A stretch of 64,000 nucleotides of DNA. Origin: Phlebotomus papatasi. Lineage: Eukaryota; Arthropoda; Insecta; Diptera; Psychodidae. Of the stretch, positions 45,695-54,600 are shown in pieces (positions within the stretch are counted from its first letter, which is position 1; every line of letters starts with the position of its first letter). A program made the position numbers and the translations under genes. Below the pieces are notes generated by a model, which saw only the letters and a list, made by a program, of their open reading frames with translations, was not told the DNA's origin and made no database searches. The stretch lies in contig NC_077222.1 in assembly GCF_024763615.1 (NCBI RefSeq), positions 60,884,001 through 60,948,000 of the forward strand, written 5' to 3'.

Positions 45695-48600
45695 CTATAC
45701 AAAAACAAAGAGGACGCGGAAGGAAATTGAATTGGATTAAAGGCAGTTCTTCAGCAAATTCTTCAAAGGAATTAAGGGACAAGCAAAAGTCCTGTAATTT
45801 ACAAATAATGCACAAGTTCGTCATATATCATTGCTTTGCAGCAAATGCATCATAGGTATTGTACAAAGCATATGCTTCATAGAGATCAATAAAGATTTAA
45901 GGACGACTGGGTCACCCGTGACCCATAGATTAAATAATTTTTCCTGACTACCTGTAGTTACAGTAGAGTCTCTCAAATCTAAATCTCTCAAATTCGAACG
46001 CCGTTTGGACTCAAAATGTCAGTTGTGAGGTTATGCTAGAAAGTTCGTATTCTGGATGAATGAAAATCATATTTATGTGCTTCCTCCTGAATGTTTACAT
46101 ACATTATTATCGTATAAAATGAAAAGGAAGTATGTTACCAATAAGACTTGCGAGAAAGTACGGGAATTTGATTCAAAGTACAATTTAATCTCACATAAAT
46201 TTCGTTAGTTTTGAAAAAATCGTTCGAATTTGGGAGGTGAGAAATGTCAAAAATACCCCCCGAGCGTTCGAATTTAGGAGACTCTACTGTATTTCTTTCT
46301 AATGTTTTTACCAAATCACAAAGTAGAAAGATGTAGGAATCTAGGATATTTTTTGATAATCTCCAGTTATTTGCTATTAAAAAATATTTAAGCTCAAAAA
46401 TGACGAATTTTCAAATTTTCACAGTGGTGCTTGAATTTTAATATTTTTAATATTTATAATTTTTTTTTAAGCAAAAACCTCTTGGAACTAGAAACTATAA
46501 TAACTATATACATACATAATATTTCTCAACAAAGTAAAAATTAGAGTTTATTGATATTTTCAGGAAAGCTTTATTATTTTTATGGGTCATATATGACCCA
46601 ATCGTCCCTAAAGGTAAAAAACACCGAATTTGTCTCTAGTGGATTTTCGAAGATTTGAGGTTAAACCGTTTCATGTTTTTGTGTATGTGTGCGCAAAATA
46701 GTTAATTATTCGTGTAATATTGTGTGATATATCAATTAGATGAGATTTCCCAGTGCAATACAGACTGAAGAAAGTAATATTTTGTTAATTTATAAGATAC
46801 TTCTGCGTATATGTTGTAAATTCATAACTTTTTACTCTTGTAGATGACTTCAAAAATGGAAAAAAAAATTTCATAATCTATGAACCCGAAATCATCCACA
46901 TATTATGCCCGGAAGATAGCGATGATGCCGACAATCTTGTCCTGAACTAAAGCGACAGAATATATTTGGAACAAGACGTGGATGAAGTTGACTTTGAGGT
47001 CTTTATCGAAAACGCATCAATTCCGGAAGAACTCCCGGATCCATAGCAATGTGCAACTATACGTCTTAAATTCCCAGAGACAAACAACATTGCACCTACC
47101 CATTACCATCAAACATGTTTCGAAGAAAACTGAGGTGCACATGGTGCTATCAGAAAAAAGGATTATAAGACCAATTGTATTGGTGAGGCATGTGACATTT
47201 ATCTCTGTGTTACTAGTACTCGCAATTGTTTCGATGAATATCATAAAAATTAAAAATGAAGTAAACAATAATACATTATTTCATAAAAATTATTGTTTTT
47301 TGTGTACAAGTCTTCAAGAGTCTTTGAGACCAAAAATTTAATGAGATTTTTTAAAATTAATTTTTGATCGTACTAATTTTTACTCGTACTCTAAATATTT
47401 TTTTTATTATTACAAATATATTCAAGTTATTTATCTTTCAAAAATAACAGAGCAAACGAGTAAACTAGTCGTCTGGAAAATTTTGTGCTTTTTTACCTTT
47501 ATAGACGATTGGGTCATATATGACCCATAGTTTTCCAGAACTCCTAGGGATGGGAAAATTTCTTTTTAACCGTAAATCTTTTATTTAAGCTAAAATATCG
47601 AAGGAAACTTGATTTTGTTGAATTTCGCTCAGCGGAAAGCTTCTCGTCCTTAAAGGCGTCTACACATTGGGAGCAATTTTCGTCAAAAATTGCATTTTTG
47701 ACAGAAATTTGACGTTTCCCCCTACAACTCTGCAGGCAATTTCCTTCAAAAAAGCAATTTTTGACAAAAATTGCTCCCAATGTGTAGAGGCCATAAAGGG
47801 TTAAAGAGCATAAGTTCGTCATATATCACTGCTTTGAAGCAAATGCATCATAGGTCTTGCACAAAGCATATGCTTCATAGAGATCAATAAAGATCTAAGA
47901 GAAATAAAATCGACGGCTCAGAATATAAAACGAATAAGTCGCGAATGCCCAACTTTACAGGAGAGCGATATTAAGCTGAAATTTTACATGCTAAGCATTT
48001 TACAAGTAGATTTTGAAAAATTCGAAGATCTATTTGAAAAGCCAAAAGAGACATTCTAACTTGATAATTCCGCAAGGTGGCTGAAGTACATCATTTCGAA
48101 TTTGGAAGTGCTCAAGTGCCAAAATATGTAGGTCCTCACTATGTTGTTGGGACAACACACAGCTACGACACTTACTGCTTTTATGTTATTTAATCACTCC
48201 ATAATCACTGAGTTAACTCTTTTGCGAGCTTTTAGTATAATATTTCATAAAAGTTCGAAACTGGGATTGATTGACTGAGTTCCATTTACCATATTTATCC
48301 AAGACTCTATAGGCAAATTAAACACAATTCGGATCTACAAGCCGTTGATGTTCGAAGCGCGTTCAAACTCAGTTTTGAATTTTCAAACTAAATTTTCGCA
48401 GAGGGCGGGGAAAATTTATGAAATATTACAAAAATAAATTGTTAAAAAAAATTAATCAGTGATTATGAGGATAATTATATTGAAATTAACTTTGTTGTTT
48501 TGATTTTCCCGATTTTCCTAACAAGCAGAAATAGATACATTTTGACACTCGAGCGAGACACTTCGAAATTCGAACAAGAATTACTTCGGTCACCATCCGG

Positions 48601-51600
48601 CAAAGATATAAAATGCCTTGTCTGTAATTTTCGAAACCAATCTTCGAATATCTTTTCCTTCGTAGAGATTTCGGTTATGAACGCTCGAATAGAGAAAAAT
48701 CGTCTTAGACATAAAACAGCAAAAAAATTTCTCACGACAAAATTAAATGGATTTTTAAATATAAATTTTTGAATGATACCACAATTTTATATTTTTAAAA
48801 GACATTTAGATGAGAAATTAAATTGAGGGATTCATTTAACTTTGACTATCTTCTGCGCAGAAGTCTGTTACGGACGAAAATTTGCTATTGACCTTGCAAT
48901 AATCCATCCTAACCATCCTAACATTCTCGTCAGTTTCGAGATGAAGAAAATTTAATAGATTTAACATTAAATATTTAGAGGCAAAATTTAAGACTTTTAA
49001 TTTTAAAACTTTGTTTAAAATTAATGACGTTTGATTTATTTCAAATTATCTTCAAAATTTTAAATATTTTAAAGATTTAAAAGATCTTCACTACCAGCAA
49101 AATGAAGAGAAATGTAATGCAGGATTCAGTCTGAAGCTTTAGCCCAGTTCGCGAAGGTATTAAAATTGTTAATAACAATTTTAGTGGTTTTGTCAAAGTA
49201 TAAGGGATCATTCGCCCATGGCTCTGTAGGGAAATTCTGTAATTTTCGTGACATTATCACGCGTGAGTTCGAAACCCGACAATGCCAATCGAGCTTTTTT
49301 TGTCATATCATATGAATTCGAAAATGCAATTCATTGAATTTTTAATGCAATCCCTTTACTTGATGATTTTATGAAAATACAGTACGTCTTGGTTGATTTG
49401 TTTAACAAATTACATTGTCATTTGAATTGCTAGAAATCTCAAATATGTGACTTCTGACAATGTCATGTGAGCTTAAATGGCAATATCACAGCTACAGAAC
49501 CACATTTTCGAAAAAGCTCTCCTAAGATTCTAACTCAATTTGTCATATAGGATTACCAGAGCGTTACAAAATTCCCCTCCTGTGGGGAGTGGGGGTATTC
49601 TGTAATTTTCGTGACATTATCACGCGTGAGTTCGAAACCTGACAATGCTAATCGAGCTTTTTTTGTCATATCATATGAGTTCGAAAATGCAATTATTTGT
49701 TTTTTTTTTAAAGAAAACACTTTACTTCATGGTTTTATGAAAATACAGTACGTCTTGGTTGATTTGTTGAACAAAATTCATTGTCATTTGAATTGCCAGA
49801 AATCTCAAATATGTGACTTCTGACAATGCCACGTGAGCTGAAATGGCAATATCACGGCTACAGAATCGCATTTTCGAAAAAGCTCTCCTAGGATTCGAAC
49901 CCAATTTGTCATATGGCATTGCCAGAGCATTGCAGAATTCCCCTCCTGTAGGGCAATTCTGTAATTTTCGTGGCATTGTCACACGTGAGTTCGAAACCTG
50001 GCAATTGCATTTTCGAACTCATATGATATGACAAAAAAAGCTCGAATGGCATTGTCAGGTTTCGAACTCAGGCGTGACAAAAATTACAGAATTCCCCTAC
50101 TGGTCAGTAGTACAGTATAATAACTTTTGAAAGAAGAAAAGCCACTCCAAATCCAAGCTAAACCTATTCGAAAATCGACCGAAAGTCGAAAATGCATATA
50201 TTCGCCGTTTTAGCGCTGTATGTCCTTTCATTTCGAATTTTTGGTTTTCTTATCATTTCAATCATCAACTCTTCATTTAAATTTTGTACTGTGAAGTTTG
50301 TTGCATATCAAAAGCTTTTAAAGAATTTTGACTCTTTAAAAATTAAAAGATCTTTATCCAAGAATATGAATCAGATTTTAAAAGCAGATTTAAAGGGCAT
50401 CAATTAAATTAAAAAAAAAAGAAATGAACTCACCCAATTCTCTTCCGTTGGCTTTGGATCTCTCGGCGAGAGGAGATTTTTATTGCTTTCATCTGCTGAC
50501 CTGGCCCTTGGCCTCTTCATGTGCTTCAGCGTATTTGTGGGCGATGCCTGCGTTGATTGCGAATGCTCCTGACCCGATTGACTCTGCAGAGCCCCACGGG
50601 CCTGCTGTGCTAGCATTTTCTGGTGCTCAGACAGCGTCTTAACGCTATTGATGCAAACATTTGGAGCTGAATTCGAACGATCCTGCTGATTTAGTGAACG
50701 CGGATGGACATGGCGTGATTGATAGGACACCAGACCACCTGTCTTGAGCAAGCCTGCGCAATTGTCGGGATTTTGCTCAAGCAGAAACTGATAGTAGCTC
50801 TCCATGTCGATCTTGTTGCAGAGTCGTGGCACTTTGTCGGCGCACCGTTGATGAAACCGAAAGTTGCACTGATTGCAGTAGAAACCGGTAAAGAGGAGGC
50901 GTCGGCAGCATTCGCAGAATGCCAAGGAGAAGAAGGTTTTGCGCATAAACTGCAAATGAGGCAGGATTGTTAGATAATTCAAGGGGGGGGGGGGGGGGAC
51001 AGAAGGAAGGAAAGAAGAGATTCTTCTGCGAAAAGATAATGGACTTACTTGATGAGAAATTTGAGACATTACGGGAAATTTGTCCAGCACTTTCACATAA
51101 ACCTCCTCAGCCTGAATACAACTGATGTCAGTGTCCCAGGGAATTGGCTGGGAGCTGCCTAACTGCGTTGTCACTTCACACATCTCACATGTGAGATTGC
51201 GACGTTTGAGCGCCTTCGAGAGGGCATCCCTGAGACGGATTCCCGGAGTCACCTGCAAAATAGCCAACCACAAAGGAAGAAACCCATCAGACCTGAAGAT
51301 TTCATCATCTTCCCTGCCAAAATACTCACCTGCACAGATGTCCTCTGTTGATTGGGCAAATGGGCTCTGAGCACAAACTTTGGCTGCTTCGTCAATGTAC
51401 TACAATTACTTTCAGTCTGCAAGAGAAAAAAAAGGCAGAGAGTTCAATTTCAAGGACAAAGTCACAGACACCTGACTTTTCTCCTCTCCCCCTCACCCCG
51501 GAGAAAGGAAACTGAATCCCTCCTGCAGCCCCCATTGGACACCCAAACCCCAAAATGAATCACTCACCTCTGTGTCAGGATCAGGTGGTTCAGGGGGCTC

Positions 51601-51915
51601 AACTGTAACCGTATTGGTGGCGTATTCGCACTGTTGCTGCAACTTCTCCATAATCTCCAGTTCCTTGTCCCGCAACTCATGGAGCTTCGACGCCAATTCC
51701 TGATACTCCTTAATGTACATCGGTGGTGGTTCTTGTAGATTGGCAAATTTTGCATTTAGCGCATCGATATTCTCTCGCGTCACATTTATTACACTCTGCA
51801 AATTCCGAAGTTCAAGTTCCATTTCCACGGGGTCCGACTGCGCGTCTTCGTTCATTTTGTCGGTGAAGATGGTTGGGATGGTATTGCCATTGAATTTGTC
51901 ACAATTTGTGCTCAT
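44738..51915 (-). CDS. phl: Raf serine/threonine kinase (B-Raf type), complete, five coding exons
   Basis: Raf links Ras-GTP to MEK and ERK below receptor tyrosine kinases, in the cytosol and at the plasma membrane. Coding exons run 51568-51915, 51330-51416, 51049-51252, 50434-50949 and 44738-45694. All introns are GT..AG and phase 0, giving 703 codons (Drosophila Raf is slightly longer). Domains in order: BRAF-specific region (about 40-95), Ras-binding domain (129-205), C1-type zinc finger (212-257), an N-terminal 14-3-3 site RSNSAP with Ser307, kinase domain (about 392-645) with glycine loop GSGSFG, Lys418, catalytic Asp511 and DFG Asp529, and a C-terminal 14-3-3 site RSASEP with Ser664. 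All catalytic residues are intact. The BRAF-specific region makes this the B-Raf-like ancestral form. Divergent from the PRPF38B gene; the 4.5 kb between the start codons is mostly mobile elements. Confidence 0.95.
45798..45893. repeat. left copy of an 85-95 bp direct repeat in Raf intron 4
   Basis: AAGTTCGTCATATATCA, GCAAATGCATCATAGGT, AAAGCATATGCTTCATAG and AGATCAATAAAGAT occur in the same order here and at 47818-47894. The unit contains an AATAAA and a palindrome GCATATGC. It could be a solo LTR fragment; see the gag-like relic after the right copy. Confidence 0.6.
45897..46614. mobile_element. TTAA-type element family E, variant copy with a nested MITE
   Basis: The left end TTTAAGGACGACTGGGTCAC continues to a palindrome GGGTCACCCGTGACCC. 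The right end has GGGTCATATATGACCC and then CAATCGTCCCTAAAGG. The body is interrupted by the family K MITE at 45962-46290, and clean TTAA duplications are no longer visible. The palindromes differ in sequence from the GACACCGGTGTCC form of other copies. Confidence 0.65.
45962..46290. mobile_element. MITE family K nested in family E
   Basis: The ends CAGTAGAGTCTCTCAAATCT and the complement closing GAGACTCTACTG are flanked by TA on both sides (TTA before, TATTTC after). The family E sequence is continuous on either side. About 330 bp, non-coding. Confidence 0.75.
46889..47253 (+). pseudogene. piggyBac-like transposase relic, internally deleted
   Basis: An acidic N-terminal-like stretch (CPEDSDDADNLVLN, then LEQDVDEVDFEVFIENASIP) is broken by stops. 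After a deletion it joins a cysteine-rich tail: RRKLRCTWCYQKKG, then after a frameshift NCIGEACDIYLCV and NCFDEYHKN before the stop at 47251-47253. The spacing of Cys pairs and the final CF-x-EYH match the C-terminal zinc-binding region of piggyBac-family transposases. The DDD catalytic core is missing, so it is inactive. Family E elements with TTAA ends lie on both sides. Confidence 0.5.
47499..47804. mobile_element. TTAA-type element family E, copy with MITE at its right end
   Basis: The left end CTTTATAGACGATTGGGTCA is followed by the palindrome GGGTCATATATGACCC. The right end CTCGTCCTTAAAGG is split from its last bases AAAGGGTTAA by the family G MITE at 47655-47794. Confidence 0.6.
47655..47794. 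mobile_element. MITE family G nested in family E
   Basis: GTCTACACATTGGGAGCAAT and ATTGCTCCCAATGTGTAGAG are near-perfect inverted ends around a core of AAAAATTG-type repeats that also folds back. TAAAG on both sides could be a 5-bp target duplication. Relative of the copy at 3296. Confidence 0.7.
47818..47894. repeat. right copy of the direct repeat in Raf intron 4
   Basis: It repeats the segment at 45798-45893 with few differences. It is followed immediately by a gag-like reading frame, the order expected of a 5' LTR, but the outer LTR border is not defined. Confidence 0.55.
47896..48059 (+). pseudogene. possible retroelement gag relic
   Basis: An open frame without a start codon reads REIKSTAQNIKRISRECPTL, then QESDIKLKFYMLSILQVDFE, and stops at TAA 48057-48059. 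The amphipathic pattern and the FEKFEDL ending resemble the N-terminal region of insect retrotransposon gag proteins (BEL/Pao type is my best guess). No protease, reverse transcriptase or integrase follows, so at most it is a fragment. Confidence 0.3.
48060..49223. other. Raf intron 4, unassigned part
   Basis: The ORFs at 48475-48735 (minus) and 48500-48772 (plus) overlap on opposite strands; the plus one has CLVCNFRN but no clear family. It may be more of the retroelement relic or unique intron. Confidence 0.4.
49224..50103. mobile_element. three adjacent copies of inverted-repeat element family J
   Basis: Unit 1 (49224-49584) and unit 2 (49585-49949) are near-identical over about 360 bp: each starts near ATTCTGTAATTTTCGTGACA and ends AGAATTCCCCTCCTG or a variant. 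Unit 3 (49950-50103) is a short version in which the two arms meet directly. Each unit has complementary arms containing CGTGAGTTCGAAACCTG and AAAAAAAGCTCGA. Fragments of the family lie at 42211 and 60080. Confidence 0.7.
50434..50949 (-). CDS. phl: Raf exon 4: zinc finger and N-terminal 14-3-3 site
   Basis: The acceptor ATTTGCAG precedes TTTATGCGC and the donor GTGAGT follows TGG. It encodes residues 214-385. The C1-type finger, with His212 in the previous exon, follows H-x12-C-x2-C-x9-C-x2-C-x4-H-x2-C-x7-C, the Raf spacing. DRSNSAPNVC carries Ser307 for 14-3-3 binding (inhibitory when phosphorylated, by family knowledge). The end PTEENW leads into the kinase. Confidence 0.95.
50983..50998. 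repeat. run of 16 G in Raf intron 3
   Basis: In the 99-bp intron 50950-51048 the sense strand carries C16 about 34 bp before the acceptor. Such runs vary in length by slippage; here it may also serve as part of the pyrimidine tract. Confidence 0.85.
51049..51252 (-). CDS. phl: Raf exon 3: Ras-binding domain, main part
   Basis: Encodes residues 146-213, beginning VTPGIRLRDALSKALKRRNL. Arg163 aligns with the Ras-contact arginine 89 of human RAF1 and Lys158 with lysine 84. It ends SHQ, supplying the first histidine of the zinc finger. Donor GTAAGT, acceptor TTTTGCAG. Confidence 0.93.
51330..51416 (-). CDS. phl: Raf exon 2: start of the Ras-binding domain
   Basis: An 87-bp exon encoding residues 117-145 with KFVLRAHLPNQQRTSVQ. 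Arg133 and Arg141 align with RAF1 Arg59 and Arg67, both Ras contacts. Acceptor CTCTTGCAG, donor GTGAG. It contains no useful start codon and is too short to stand out as an ORF. Confidence 0.92.
51568..51915 (-). CDS. phl: Raf exon 1: start and BRAF-specific region
   Basis: ATG 51913-51915 opens MSTNCDKFNG; the exon ends DPDTE|GTGAG at residue 116. Residues 40-95 (VTRENIDALNAKF, then PPPMYIKEYQELASKLHEL) match the BRAF-specific region, the helical segment that in human BRAF binds KSR. No other ATG lies close upstream in frame. Confidence 0.92.
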
Positions 51916-52192
51916 TGAAACGCTATTTTAATTGATATTTTCTACAATTTTTCATTTTTTCACACCAACTTCTATCTTTTTCTGTGATTTTACTCTTGAC
52001 TCTTAAAACTTCACTGTGTGGTATGAAGTTGGTAACAATTTGCATGTCGTCTGTCTAACCCGGCTGAACTTGAACAGATTACTACTATCCACTACAAATA
52101 CATTACAATCACATCACAAGTACTGTATAGAAAGAAGAGGGTTGGCCGAAAATTTTCCAGAAAAAAATTCCTTGCAAAATTACTAGGAATTA
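51916..52192 (-). promoter_or_regulatory. 5' flank and presumed promoter of Raf
   Basis: About 275 bp between the Raf start codon and the first mobile element, unique in sequence. No TATA box at a convincing distance is visible, and the transcription start is not defined. Confidence 0.35.
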
Positions 52193-52670
52193 CAGTAGAC
52201 CAGAGGCGTGCAAGAACCGTTGAAACCGAATAAACGTCAAATGAAACATGTCAAACATGTACGTCAATGGTCAAAACGCTACCAGAACAAACTTATTTTG
52301 ACGTTTATTCGGTTTTCAACGGTTCTTGCACACCTCTGCGAGTAGACTCTCGCTAATTCGGCTCTTTTAAGATCGGACTACTTTTTTATTCAGGCAGCAG
52401 TTAAATTTGAAAAAAGTTTATCGACATTTTTAAGTTTTCAAATGAAGATAATATTCTCAAATTTGACATGTTTCGCCTTTATTATGATGTTATTTTGCAT
52501 TATAAAGGGGGTTTCATGAAATTTACCATTAATATAAATATATGTAAACTTAATATTAGTATGCGAAAGAACAAAAAATCGTTGCATTTCAAACAATTTA
52601 ATGCCCAAATTTCTCTCTAATTCGTATGACATTTTGGTCCCAAATGCCCGAATTTGAGAGAGTCTACTGT
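52193..52670. mobile_element. MITE family K, hosting a hAT-like MITE
   Basis: The left end CAGTAGAC is interrupted at once by the element at 52201-52338, resumes as AGTAGACTCTCGCTAATTCG and closes AATTTGAGAGAGTCTACTG, then TA. It lies 280 bp upstream of the Raf start. Confidence 0.75.
52201..52338. mobile_element. hAT-like MITE copy 1 (138 bp)
   Basis: The ends CAGAGGCGTGCAAGAACCGT and ACGGTTCTTGCACACCTCTG are inverted repeats of about 40 bp. The flanks CAGTAGAC (left) and CGAGTAGAC (right) are an 8-bp duplication with one extra base. Non-coding. Confidence 0.75.
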
Positions 52671-52744
52671 ACCAGAAAATTTCCATTTGATAATTTCGAT
52701 AATTTATCCATAAAAACTTTTCACCATTGTTCGTTGGCTATATT

Positions 52745-53074
52745 CAGTAGACTCTCTCAAATACGGGCATTTCGTACCAAAACGTCACCCGAATTAGGAA
52801 GAAATTCGGGTAACAAACTTTTTGAAATGCAACAATTTTTTGTTCAACTGCATGCATATATTAAGGTTACGTGCTCATATATATTGTAAATTTCATGAAA
52901 ATCCCCTAATAATGCAAAATCACATCAAAACTAAGACAAACCGTGGCAATTTGTTGCATTCGATAATCATAATCAAACTTGAAAAATGTCAACAAGTTTT
53001 TTTTTAATTTAACTGCAGCCCGAATTAAAAAGTAGCCCAATCTTAAAAGAGCCGAAATTAACGAGAGTCTACTG
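52745..53074. mobile_element. MITE family K, complete copy
   Basis: CAGTAGACTCTCTCAAATAC at the left and GAGAGTCTACTG then TA at the right, 330 bp. It aligns with the copy that hosts the SINE at 13039. It abuts the truncated end of element L copy 2. Confidence 0.8.
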
Positions 53075-53385
53075 TACATGTACTTAACCAAAAACGGTAG
53101 TAACGGTAACCCTGGCTCCCTTGGCTCCAATCGACTTTCTTGCAAAAATCGATTAATTTCAGTCGATTTTTTGGTAAATTCGAATTCAATCAACTTTCTT
53201 TGCAAAAGCATGCAAAAGGATTGAAAAGTTTGCCATTTTGCATGCGCCAAAATAAGCAAATTTCAGTGACTTCCAGTTCCAGTGTCGCTCAGAATTGTCA
53301 AATGGCACACAAAATAATAATTCACAGTGCAGTTAATTCGCAAAGAGTGGTGATAGTTTTCGCGTGTTTTCTTAATAACTATAAT

Positions 53386-53659
53386 GCCCTAGACCAGAGG
53401 TGTGCAAGAAACCGTTGAAACCGAATTAACGTCAAAATAAGTTTGTTATAGTAGCGTTTTGACCATTGACGTACATGTTTCATTTGACGTTAATTCGATT
53501 TCAACGGTTTCTTGCACACCTCTGCCCTAGACCATAGACACACTTACGACTTAAGCCGAGAGATGACTTAAAGGAAAATGATGGAAATGAACTTTAACCA
53601 TTATTTCTAATATAATTACGCTAAGCCGTCTCTCGGCTAATCCTCATGTCTGTTAAGGC
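53386..53659. mobile_element. MITE family D nested in L, hosting a hAT-like MITE
   Basis: Starts GCCCTAGACC; after the inner element come CATAGACACACTTACGACTT and the right arm CATGTCTGTTAAGGCTC. Element L copy 1 has the empty site ACTATAATAGTGG, so the insertion duplicated TA or TAAT. Confidence 0.75.
53387..53532. mobile_element. hAT-like MITE copy 2 with exact 8-bp target duplication
   Basis: The body at 53395-53524 (130 bp) has ends CAGAGGTGTGCAAGAAACCG and CGGTTTCTTGCACACCTCTG. CCCTAGAC is duplicated exactly on both sides (53387-53394, 53525-53532) and belongs to the family D end. An 8-bp duplication with CAG...CTG ends fits the hAT superfamily. Confidence 0.85.
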
Positions 53660-54124
53660 TCTAATAGTGGAAAATGGGAGGAAAAGCTCCTACGCTGTAG
53701 AGATTTGTCTTGTGATTCAGAAAAACACAGTGCCGACAGAAATAAGGTGAAAATTGTGCAGAGTTTTGCATGAAAATTGCACAAACATTTTTTTGGGAAA
53801 ATGAAATTTCGTGGTTTAGAGGTTTGCTCAGGTTTTTGGAGTGCTGTGTTATAAATATTTTGCGACGAAAAGACCTAAATAGTGAAATGTTTAGAAGATT
53901 TGTTCGTGAGGTTGCATCCCAATCCCAATGCAAAAGTTTTTGACATCTTGGATGGTTCACTCAGTAATAGTCCGACGGCAAAAATTCTTGCCAATGTGTG
54001 TGTTTAATTGCGCAAAAATGTACAAATTAAGCTAAGAAATTAGGTAAATAATAGATAAAGTAAAGAGTTTTTGAGAAAAAAGTGTCTACAGTGGTAGTGG
54101 AATAAAAATTGAAAAGTGCAATTA

Positions 54125-54464
54125 CAGTCGAGTTCCTCAAATTTGAACTCCTCAAATTTGAACGACGGTTGAGTTCAAAATGTAAAATTTGAGGTTTTGT
54201 GAAGAAAGTTTTACGTGGAATCTGAATTAGGACTATTTTTCTCTAGTGTTTCCTCAATATTATGGTATTATATTAACTCCCATAACAAATTCAAATTATT
54301 TAACAAAAATTACATTGATATATTCTCTAAAATTATCTTTCTTAAATTTGGGAAAGTGCATTTAACATGAATTTCGTTACGTTTTTGAAAATATTGTTCA
54401 AATTTGAGGAGTAGGAAATGTCATCTATAACCCCCCAAATGTTCAAATTAGAGGAACTCTACTG
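54125..54464. mobile_element. MITE family K variant nested in element L
   Basis: The ends CAGTCGAGTTCCTCAAATTT and GAGGAACTCTACTG are flanked by TA (54123-54124, 54465-54466). Copy 1 of element L reads GTGCAATTAACATT at this site, an empty target with a single TA. Confidence 0.8.
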
Positions 54465-54600
54465 TAACTTTTTTACTGGGAGTATGTGTACGTCGATTTT
54501 GTGTTAATATCGAAAATAAGGGGTGCTCTTTCCGGAAATTTACGTGTTCCGAGATATATTGAAATATGTTTAACAATGCGCTTATTTTAGATTGCGATTA

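Larger units (their letters stand above)
45695..50433 (-). other. Raf intron 4 (4.7 kb), filled with mobile-element remains
   Basis: It separates the exon with the Ser307 14-3-3 site from the kinase exon, with GTGAGT donor (50428-50433) and TATAG acceptor. It holds two family E copies, a family K copy, a piggyBac-like relic, an LTR/gag-like relic and three family J copies. The other Raf introns are 77-151 bp, so nearly all the growth of the gene is here. Confidence 0.85.
53075..54530 (-). mobile_element. element L copy 2, reverse orientation, with two insertions
   Basis: It is the reverse complement of most of element L copy 1 (27982-29058): CCCTGGCTCC, the GGTGATAGTTTTCGCGTG stretch and ATGTGTACGTCGATTTTGTG. 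It is interrupted by a family D MITE at 53386-53659 and a family K MITE at 54125-54464, and both insertion sites are intact in copy 1. The left end is cut by the family K copy at 52745, and the right end is diverged. Confidence 0.75.

Noticed and set aside
45290..45855. Plus-strand ORFs of 100-118 codons overlapping the Raf kinase exon
   Set aside because: Shadows of the minus-strand kinase coding sequence.
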